Assembly (NCBI RefSeq): GCF_036014115.1
Contig: NZ_CP107913.1
Location: forward strand, 3,227,001 to 3,291,000
Direction of reading: 5' to 3'
From: Streptomyces sp. NBC_00448
Lineage (GTDB): Bacteria; Actinomycetota; Actinomycetes; Streptomycetales; Streptomycetaceae
DNA: 64,000 bases
In this document: one piece after another, positions 16,045 through 22,818 of the stretch
Layout of the letters: each line of letters begins with the position of its first letter
Position numbering within the stretch: the stretch's first letter is position 1
Made by a program: the position numbers and the translations under genes
Notes under the pieces: generated by a model
Database searches by the model: none
What the model saw: only the letters and a program-made list of their open reading frames with translations
Told to the model about the DNA's origin: nothing

Positions 16045-16823
16045 GATCCCCACTCCGCCGTAAGCGCCTCGTACAGGTCTTTGGCTTCGGTCAGGTACTG
16101 CTCGGGACTGAGCGCAACACGCCACCGGACGCCCAAGCCCTCAGTCCGGTCAGCGGGCGGCACAACCAGGTATGCCGCTGCACCGAGGCACTCCACATCG
16201 CGCATTCTCCAACTGTTCCCCGTACCCGGCTTCACCAGCCAATACCAAACGTGCCCGGGGGGATCTTCGATCACCGCTCCGGTCGCTTCACCGAGGCGCG
16301 TGAGCACACTCTGAGCGATGCGACTCGGTACTTTCACGGCGTCCCACGCCTGACCGCACGACACAAGCTCCAGGCGCCCACGATTTGGGGGCGTCCACGG
16401 CTCCACGAAGCCCGCCCCTACAAGGCCGGACGCCGACAGACGCCCGACCATCCCGCACATTGCCACCACGGAGCGCGCAGTACGTTCGGCGTACCTTTCC
16501 GCGCTGAGGGACCGCTGCCCGGCATCCAGCCGGCGCCTAGCCTCACCAACGCCGGTCAGCGCGATTGCCTGCGTGCTGGTCCCATTCGGGCAGCGCAGCG
16601 CCATGGCCTCAACGATGGGGATCAGCTCGCCGAGTACGGTTCGCATCCGCTCGGTGACGGTGGACAGTTCGGAAGTGGACAGCAGTGAGGCGGCGTCAAC
16701 GACTTGTTCCGCTTCCCTGAGCAGTGCCCCGAACGCCAGGCGAGGGGGATCGCCCCCAGGCACACCGGCAGACGCTGTAGTTTCTTGCATGTCGATCTGC
16801 TCCTTGAGTTCCGGATCGGCCAT
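16041..16823 (-). CDS. DUF6415-like protein with extra C-terminal domain
   Basis: A 260-residue protein. Residues about 30-110 (LLREAEQVVDAASLLS..., LGELIPIVEAMA, VGEARRRLDAGQ) resemble DUF6415, a Streptomyces domain of unknown function. The remaining 150 residues, with several Trp (EPWTPPNRG, CGQAWDAVKV, VWYWLVKPG), form a second region I cannot name. An internal ATG at 16790 is an alternative start. It is divergent from the XRE-TPR gene and coupled to the membrane peptide downstream, which suggests a regulated module of the element. Confidence 0.55.
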   Translation of the reverse strand: MADPELKEQIDMQETTASAGVPGGDPPRLAFGALLREAEQVVDAASLLSTSELSTVTERMRTVLGELIPIVEAMALRCPNGTSTQAIALTGVGEARRRLDAGQRSLSAERYAERTARSVVAMCGMVGRLSASGLVGAGFVEPWTPPNRGRLELVSCGQAWDAVKVPSRIAQSVLTRLGEATGAVIEDPPGHVWYWLVKPGTGNSWRMRDVECLGAAAYLVVPPADRTEGLGVRWRVALSPEQYLTEAKDLYEALTAEWGS

Positions 16824-16943
16824 GCCCCGGGGCCGTTCGCGCGGTCGCCGGGGTCTGCTGTCTATCGAAGCGGCCCAGCTCGATCAGGTGAGGAACCAGA
16901 CAGGGGGCCCGGGAGGGGCCAGAATGGTGACGAAGGGGGCCAG

Positions 16944-18194
16944 ATGAGTAACGGAAGCGAACGGCGCCGCAGGTTCGGCAACTACCTGGCGCAGCTTCGA
17001 CGACGGACGGGCAAGTCACAGCGCGCACTCGCCGCGCGGCTCTCCGACTTGTCGGGAACACAGTCGATCACCCGCAACGAGGTATCCCGCTGGGAGCGTG
17101 GCGAGCGCATTCCCGAGACGTGGCTGCCCTTTCTGGCACAGGCGCTCGGGGTACCGGCACCCGAGATGGAGCGAGCCGCCGCGTACGCCCGTAACGCTGC
17201 GGGGGGTGTCCTCCCGGGCCCATCCGCCACACTGGCCGAGCTGCTGCCTGACGGTGACCTCATGGCCCCGTTGCAGGCCCCCGGTGGCCGCCGTATCGGC
17301 GCCGAAGCCGTTGCCGACCTTGGCGCTCGGGTCCATGCCCTGCGCTTGGCTGATGACGTATTGGCCGGTGGCGACCTGATCGAACCTGCCTTCCGAGAAC
17401 TGCACGCCGCCGTCCGCCTGCACCAAGAGGCGACGTTCAGCGAGGCCACCAGTCGTGCACTCCTCGTGCAGATTGGGGAGCTTGCGCAGATTGCAGGTTG
17501 GATCGCGTCGGACGCCGGACGCCACGCTGACGCGGAACGGGCCTACTCACTCGGTATCTCCGCCGCACGACAAGCTGACGACAAGCCGCTTGTCGCCAAC
17601 CTCGCAGGGTCGCTCGCCTACCAGCACTCGAACACCGGCAGGGAGCGCGAGGGAATCGACTTGGCGCACGCGGCCGTCGAGGAAGCCGGACCGAACGCCC
17701 CCGCCAAGACGCGTGCCCTGTTCTTCGATCGGGTGGCATGGGCCCACGCGAAGGCCGGGGAGGCACAGCCCGCCATCCAGGCACTTGGCGACGCTCATGA
17801 CGCGCTCGAAACCGGCGGTAGCGCGGAGGCACCCTCATGGGCCTACTGGGTGACTCAGGAAGAACTGGACGTCATGGACGCTCGCGCTTTCACCGAACTA
17901 CGGCGGCCGCTTCGAGCAGTCCCCCTGCTCAAAGACGTACTCGGTCGGTACGACGCCACACATACCCGCGAGGTGGCGCTCTACCGTTCGTGGCTGGCCG
18001 TGGCTCTTGCTGACGCCAACGAACCCGAGCAGGCAGTACAAGAGGCCCACCGGACCATTGACCTGTCCGGCGACCTTACGAGCACCCGCACCGCCGAACG
18101 TGTGCGAGTAGTACTCAACAGGTTGCGCGAGTACGACGACCTGTCCGAGGTCCGCGACCTGATGAACACCCACGGACACCTGCTGTTGACCTAG
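16944..18194 (+). CDS. XRE-family regulator with TPR-like repeats
   Basis: A 416-residue protein from ATG 16944 (AAGGGGG upstream). It has an N-terminal helix-turn-helix (about 8-75; LRRRTGKSQRALAARLSDLSG, NEVSRWERGERIP) and C-terminal helical TPR-like repeats (about 150-400; ADAERAYSLGISAARQ, QPAIQALGDAHDAL, QAVQEAHRTIDLSG). Such regulators are common in Streptomyces and often respond to a peptide or small ligand bound by the TPR part. It is the last gene before the right end of the element and diverges from the DUF6415-like gene across a 120-base promoter region. Confidence 0.82.
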   Translation: MSNGSERRRRFGNYLAQLRRRTGKSQRALAARLSDLSGTQSITRNEVSRWERGERIPETWLPFLAQALGVPAPEMERAAAYARNAAGGVLPGPSATLAELLPDGDLMAPLQAPGGRRIGAEAVADLGARVHALRLADDVLAGGDLIEPAFRELHAAVRLHQEATFSEATSRALLVQIGELAQIAGWIASDAGRHADAERAYSLGISAARQADDKPLVANLAGSLAYQHSNTGREREGIDLAHAAVEEAGPNAPAKTRALFFDRVAWAHAKAGEAQPAIQALGDAHDALETGGSAEAPSWAYWVTQEELDVMDARAFTELRRPLRAVPLLKDVLGRYDATHTREVALYRSWLAVALADANEPEQAVQEAHRTIDLSGDLTSTRTAERVRVVLNRLREYDDLSEVRDLMNTHGHLLLT

Positions 18195-18258
18195 AGAGTC
18201 ACGCGGTCAGGAGCCGGGGTTGCGTTTGAGGCCGGGGCCGCCCTCTCTCTCACGGTAC

Positions 18259-18338
18259 GGGCCACGGTGGGCCGTCAAGGGCGCCTCCGGCGTCGCTACG
18301 CGATGAGCAAGCTCACCCTTGACCGCCCACCGTGGCCC
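18259..18338. repeat. Large inverted repeat at the right end of the element
   Basis: Arms 18259-18281 and 18316-18338 are 23-bp reverse complements with one mismatch, around a 34-base loop. The segment 18195-18516 has no gene. The hairpin could be a terminator for the XRE-TPR gene, a single-strand or double-strand replication origin, or a transfer (clt-like) site. Nothing in the sequence decides between these. Confidence 0.75.
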
Positions 18339-18516
18339 TGGTGCTGGCTGGCTGTCGGGCGGCCCCTCCCGCCTGGCGCCCGGCGGTAAGCGCGCGACGC
18401 TCCGGGCGCCTCCGTCCAGACAAGTCCGGCGCGCATTATTCGTGCAGGTCAAAGGCGGTAAAACCCTGCCCAGCCGACCGGACTACCGGTAAAATGGTGC
18501 GCATAGAGGGGGTACC

Positions 18517-18560
18517 TCGCGCGGTTCCCCGCGCCCCTGGGTATGTGCGGCTCGGCGCAC
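18517..18560 (+). other. Predicted attR: right half of the interrupted repeat
   Basis: TCGCG at 18517-18521 followed by CGGTTCCCCGCGCCCC and CTGGGTATGTGCGGCT continues exactly where the repeat copy at 3531-3561 stops. Compare the uninterrupted copy around 25685-25720. The chromosomal stretch on to 18707 shows nothing else but the promoter region of the S53 gene. Confidence 0.6.
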
Positions 18561-18707
18561 ATCTGCAGGGGTGCGCTGGAACACCCGAACTGATGAAGTT
18601 TCAGCCGCCGCCCGCGGCAATCTACCGGTGTCCGTGTTGCGTCGGCCGGCAAAGGGTCATGCATCTTCGGAAGGCCCGCACCGCCCACCACCGAGAGGTG
18701 ACCGCCC

Positions 18708-20708
18708 ATGCGCCGACGCAGCCGCAAGCTCCTCGCCCGTACCGCGTCCCTGCTGGCCGCGGGGCTGGTGGTGGCGGGCACTCCCGCCGCCGCGCACGCC
18801 GCCGCGCCGTCCGCCGTACCCGCCGTACCCGCCGGGCGGATCGGCCTGCCCGGTACCGCGCCCCCGTGGGCGACCGCGCAGGCCGACCAGGGCCAGGCGC
18901 CGACCGGCACGACCGTGACCGCGCACGTGTACCTCGCCGGCCGGGACCACGCCGGGCTGGAGGCGGCGGCCCGTTCGGTCTCCGACCCGGCCTCGGCGGG
19001 GTACGGCCGGTACCTCACCCCGGCGCAGGTGCAGGCGCGGTACGGCGCCACGCCCGGCCGGCAGGCCGCCGTACGCGACTGGCTGACCGGCGCCGGCTTC
19101 CGGGTGACGGCCGCGGACGCGCACCAGCTGACCGTGCAGGGCAGCCCGAAGGCCGTCAGCGCCGCGTTCGGCACGACCCTGCACCGGTACCGCAAGGGCG
19201 GCCACGTCTACACCGCGCCCGTCACCGCCGCCTCGGTCCCGGCGGACATGGCCGACGCGGTGCTGACGGTGACCGGCCTGGAGGACACCCCGCACCTGGC
19301 GACACCCAAGGCCGTATCGGCGGCCTCGCCGGGCGATCAACTCCCCGGCCCCACCGCCGCCTTCGTCAACGCACCGCCTTTCTCGACCAGTTGGGGCGAC
19401 CACTCGGCAGCCGGCGTCCCGCAGGCGTACGGCGCCGTCCCGCCGTACGCCGTCCAGGGCTACACCGGGCGGCAGTTGCGGAGTGCGTACGGCGTGACCG
19501 GCTCGGGCCTTTCCGGGCGCGGCGTGACCGTGGCGGTGGTGGACGCCTACCACTCCCCGACGCTGACCGCGGACGCCCAGACGTACGCCCGGCGCAACGG
19601 CGACGCGCCCTACCGCGCCGGCCAGTTGACCACCGTGGACGCCCCGGCCTGGACCGACACCGACCAGTGCGGCGCGGACGGCTGGTACGGCGAGCAGTCG
19701 CTCGACGTGGAGGCGGCGCACGCGATGGCGCAGGACGCCAGGATCACGTACGTCGGCGCCGCCTCGTGCGACGACCCCGACCTGCTGGCGGCCCTGAACA
19801 CCGTCGTGGACCACCATCTCGCGGACATCGTCAGCGACTCGTGGGGCGAGCCGGAGAGCGCCGCGGACCCGGCGCTGGACCCGGCCTACGACCAGACGTT
19901 CGCCACCGGCGCGCTGGAGGGCATCGGCTTCTACTTCTCCAGCGGCGACGACGGCGACGACAAGGCGTCGACCGGCACCAAGCAGAGCGAGACACCCGCG
20001 TCGCGGCCGTGGGTGACCGCGGTCGGCGGGACGTCGCTCGCGGTGGGCGCGGACGACGGCTACCAGTGGGAGACCGGCTGGGGCACCGACAACTCGCGAC
20101 TGAACGCCGCCGGGACCGCGTGGTCCTCGCTGCCGGGCACCTTCGACGACGGCGCGGGCGGCGGCACGAGCGTGCGAGCGGCCCAGCCGTGGTACCAGCG
20201 CGGCGTGGTGCCGGCCGCCCTCGCGCGGCCGGGCGGCGGCGGGCGGGCGATGCGGACCGTCCCGGACATCGCGGCGGTCGCCGACCCCACCACCGGATTC
20301 CTCATCGGCCAGACCCAGACCTTTCCCGACGGCACCGTGAAGTACAGCGAGTTCAGGATCGGCGGCACCAGCCTGGCCGCGCCGGTGATCGCCGGCATCC
20401 AGGCACTCGCCCAGCAGGCGCAGGGCTTCCCGATCGGCTTCGCCAACCCCCGCCTCTACGACCAGCGGCACGCCGCCGACTTCCACGACGTCACCGACCA
20501 CCCGCTTGGCGCCGACCGGCAGTTGGCTGCCGTACGGGTCGACTACCGCAACGGCGTGGACGATTCGGCGGGCACCTCCACCACGCTCCAGACCCTCGGC
20601 CACGACTCCTCGCTGGCCGCGGTCCCCGGCTACGACGAGGTGACGGGCGTCGGCTCCCCCGCCCCGGCCTATCTGCGCTCCTTCCAACTCCTGCCCGTCA
20701 GGAAGTAG
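18708..20708 (+). CDS. Secreted S53 family (sedolisin/kumamolisin-like) peptidase
   Basis: Acid-stable serine-carboxyl endopeptidase, exported and self-activated by removal of its prodomain. The 666-residue product has a twin-Arg-like/basic signal peptide (about 1-32), a pro-kumamolisin activation domain (about 55-195) and the catalytic domain. Catalytic Glu and Asp lie in YGEQSLDVE (Glu 329, Asp 333) and the nucleophile in GGTSLAAP (Ser 555); GTGGGG-like calcium region follows near the C-terminus. GAGAGGTG precedes the ATG. A paralogue lies at 53456-55426 on the other strand. Confidence 0.92.
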   Translation: MRRRSRKLLARTASLLAAGLVVAGTPAAAHAAAPSAVPAVPAGRIGLPGTAPPWATAQADQGQAPTGTTVTAHVYLAGRDHAGLEAAARSVSDPASAGYGRYLTPAQVQARYGATPGRQAAVRDWLTGAGFRVTAADAHQLTVQGSPKAVSAAFGTTLHRYRKGGHVYTAPVTAASVPADMADAVLTVTGLEDTPHLATPKAVSAASPGDQLPGPTAAFVNAPPFSTSWGDHSAAGVPQAYGAVPPYAVQGYTGRQLRSAYGVTGSGLSGRGVTVAVVDAYHSPTLTADAQTYARRNGDAPYRAGQLTTVDAPAWTDTDQCGADGWYGEQSLDVEAAHAMAQDARITYVGAASCDDPDLLAALNTVVDHHLADIVSDSWGEPESAADPALDPAYDQTFATGALEGIGFYFSSGDDGDDKASTGTKQSETPASRPWVTAVGGTSLAVGADDGYQWETGWGTDNSRLNAAGTAWSSLPGTFDDGAGGGTSVRAAQPWYQRGVVPAALARPGGGGRAMRTVPDIAAVADPTTGFLIGQTQTFPDGTVKYSEFRIGGTSLAAPVIAGIQALAQQAQGFPIGFANPRLYDQRHAADFHDVTDHPLGADRQLAAVRVDYRNGVDDSAGTSTTLQTLGHDSSLAAVPGYDEVTGVGSPAPAYLRSFQLLPVRK

Positions 20709-20850
20709 TCAGCCCGCGGAGACGGACCACCCCCGGACAGGGACCGCCCAAGGGCAGGGAACGGGTGAGCGTGGCGCCGCGTCGGTGCGGCCGGGAACGG
20801 GTAGGTTTCCGGCCGACCGCCCGCTTTCACGGTGCTTTCCGGAGGTTTGC

Positions 20851-21525
20851 GTGGAATCGCTCGACGAACGGCACCGCGAGGCACAGGAGTTGATCGCCCG
20901 GGCGCGGCGCGAGCTGGCCGGCGCCGCCGCGCGCAACGCGTTCGTGGAGCTGGTGGAGGCCGGCGCCGCGCCCCGGGAGCGGCTGGTCCGCCTGGTGGCG
21001 GAGGAGTCGTTGATCGTGCGCAGCGACCGGCGCAGCTTCGCCCTGGCGGCGTCGCGGTTCGGCGGCGACGATGCCGCGGCCGAGCTGTTCCTCGGCCTGG
21101 CGCAGGGCGAGACGCGGGCGTTGGAGCTGCTGGCGCGGCTGGGGTCGGCGCTCGATCCGGCGGGGCCGCCGGCCGGTGCGGCCGGGTGGCGGCCGTCGCC
21201 CGCCGCGCAGGGCTATCCGCACTATCTGGGCTGGCTGGTCGGGTCGGGCACACGCAGCGAGCTGGCGCTGGCGCTGCTGGTCAACTTCGGTTTCTGGGGC
21301 GGTTATTGCGCGCGTCTGGCGGAGGCCGTGCCGCCGCGCCACGACCTGTCCGCCGGCGACGTGGAGTTCTTCGCGTTCTTCTCGACCCTGCCGCCCGGCT
21401 TCGAGATCCAGGCGACCCGGCTGCTCCAGGCCGGCCTGGACGCGGGAGAGGACCCCTCGGCCGCGCTGGAGGCGGCGCGGCTGATGCAGGCGTACGAGGC
21501 CGCGTTCTGGCAGTCGCTGGCCTGA
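20851..21525 (+). CDS. TENA/THI-4/PqqC-like helical protein
   Basis: A 224-residue, all-helical protein from GTG 20851 (GGAGG five bases before). The features (AHARNAFVEL-type opening, FALAASRFGGDDAAAELFLGLAQGE, NFGFWGGYCARLA and the C-terminal AYEAAFWQ) fit the haem-oxygenase-like TENA/THI-4/PqqC fold, often annotated as thiaminase II or transcriptional activator in actinobacteria. The catalytic residues of TenA cannot be assigned with confidence, so the substrate is left open. Confidence 0.6.
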   Translation: MESLDERHREAQELIARARRELAGAAARNAFVELVEAGAAPRERLVRLVAEESLIVRSDRRSFALAASRFGGDDAAAELFLGLAQGETRALELLARLGSALDPAGPPAGAAGWRPSPAAQGYPHYLGWLVGSGTRSELALALLVNFGFWGGYCARLAEAVPPRHDLSAGDVEFFAFFSTLPPGFEIQATRLLQAGLDAGEDPSAALEAARLMQAYEAAFWQSLA

Positions 21526-21668
21526 TGAGGCCATACCCCCACGTACCGGTGACGCGACTGTGGCGCTATCGGGACATTTTTCCCGCGGAGGTCGGGCAAC
21601 AATCGAGTTGACCATGGTTCCGACGGGGAGACCTCGGGGCCGTTGAGCAAGACGAGGAGCACGAGTTG

Positions 21669-22175
21669 ATGCGTACCAACCGGAAGATTGCCGTCACCCT
21701 CGCCGTCGCCGCCCTGGTGGGGGCGGCCGGTGCGGGAGTCGCGCAGGCGTCGCCGGCCAAGGGCAAGAGCCCCGCCCCCTCCGCCTGCCGTCCGGCCAAC
21801 CACCTCGCGAAGATCACCCAGACGGCCAACTCCGCGGGGCACCGGCACTACCGCGTCACCCTGACCGCGCCTCGCGGCTACGAGTCCTGCACGCTGGCCG
21901 GCTCGCCCACCGGCGTGCACTTCACGAACCACGACAAGAGCGTCAAGCTCACCACGAAGCGCTACGGCAGCCAGCACACCAAGGTGACCTTCGGCCCGGG
22001 CCACCCGGTGCACTTCGACATCCAGGTGCCCAACAACGCGCACGGCCTCGCCGCGAACGAGGCGTCGTTCACGCTCCAGGCCCCCGGCGGCGACATCCCC
22101 GGCACGTCCTTCGCCGACGGCAAGCTCACGGTCGCCAAGGGCACCCTGGTCGGCCCGGTCCAGCGCGGCGCCTGA
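21669..22175 (+). CDS. Secreted DUF4232-like protein
   Basis: A 168-residue protein. GAGGAG precedes both ATG 21669 and a TTG one codon earlier. It has a signal peptide (about 1-28, AQA cleavage), then a beta-rich domain with two Cys (SACRPAN, YESCTLAG) and an NPPNAHG-like VPNNAHGLAAN segment, typical of the secreted DUF4232 family. No enzymatic motif is seen. It stands alone, with its own terminator. Confidence 0.65.
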   Translation: MRTNRKIAVTLAVAALVGAAGAGVAQASPAKGKSPAPSACRPANHLAKITQTANSAGHRHYRVTLTAPRGYESCTLAGSPTGVHFTNHDKSVKLTTKRYGSQHTKVTFGPGHPVHFDIQVPNNAHGLAANEASFTLQAPGGDIPGTSFADGKLTVAKGTLVGPVQRGA

Positions 22176-22215
22176 CCCGCGCCTGCCCCCACCGGGCACC
22201 GCAGCACCGCACTCC

Positions 22216-22250
22216 ACGCGGGCTCGCACGTACGTCGTGCGGGCCCGCGT
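22216..22250 (+). terminator. Terminator after the DUF4232-like gene
   Basis: Arms 22216-22230 and 22236-22250 pair over 15 bp with one G-T, around a 5-base loop; TCTG follows. Confidence 0.7.
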
Positions 22251-22585
22251 TCTGCGTGCGACCGCCCGCAGCCGACACCCCCTCAACCGGTCCACCACGA
22301 ATGCGTCTTGGCTTCACTCCTTGAAACCAAACGGGCGGATGGCGCCAGTCGGTCAAGGGCTGGGCGCAATGATGGTTCAGACCTTGACCGCGCCCCGGTA
22401 GGCGAGTTCAATCACACCCGCACCATGGGCAGACGACCGGCCGTCATCGGCGACCGCGGGTCGGCCCCTTCGCGCACAGCACTTCCGCACGCCCGCTGTC
22501 CCGCTCCCCCGCACTCTCGCTCCCCTGCTTTCCCGTTCTCCCGTTCTCCCGTTCGGCACGGAAAGAGTGCGTGGACGCGCACTCC

Positions 22586-22599
22586 TGGGAGCGCTCCAC
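22586..22599. promoter_or_regulatory. CebR-box-like operator upstream of GH3 gene
   Basis: TGGGAGCGCTCCAC matches 12 of 14 positions of the Streptomyces CebR box TGGGAGCGCTCCCA. CebR is a LacI-family repressor released by cello-oligosaccharides. The site lies 220 bp before the beta-glucosidase start. The remaining 22251-22818 stretch holds a pyrimidine-rich run with CCCGTTCT repeats (about 22527-22558) and no gene I can support. Confidence 0.6.
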
Positions 22600-22818
22600 C
22601 CGCGGTCCGACCGCGGGGCCGGAGCGTTTCCGCGCCGCCGTGACGACGCCCGGCCGCCGTAGGGCATGCGTCCATGTTCCGAAGTCGGCCACCGCGCCAC
22701 GCACCACGCTCACCACCCCCACGCTCCACGTCCGCACTTCCATTCCCCCACCGGACCCCGAACCCCGACCCCGAACCCCGACCGGAACACCCCCCCTCGG
22801 CAGATGCTTGGAGGCATC

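Larger units (their letters stand above)
3557..18521. mobile_element. Predicted AICE (actinomycete integrative and conjugative element), about 15 kb
   Basis: Directly seen: serine integrase next to the left end; an operon of SCO3933-type regulator, FtsK-type DNA translocase, small membrane protein, HUH initiator and excision factor; a divergent GntR regulator; and many small accessory genes common in Streptomyces mobile DNA. This is the pSAM2-like arrangement (int, rep, tra, spd, pra, kor), although pSAM2 itself uses a tyrosine integrase and a tRNA site. The ends are inferred from a dispersed repeat split between 3561 and 18517. No phage structural genes are present, and transfer probably moves double-stranded DNA via the FtsK-type pump. 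Confidence 0.8.

Noticed and set aside
3557..18521. Prophage
   Set aside because: No capsid, tail, terminase or lysis genes; the FtsK-type translocase, Rep and Spd-like genes indicate a conjugative element.
22176..22818. Gene between the DUF4232-like gene and the GH3 gene
   Set aside because: No frame has a ribosome site or sensible composition; the stretch holds a terminator, a pyrimidine-rich run and the CebR-like box.
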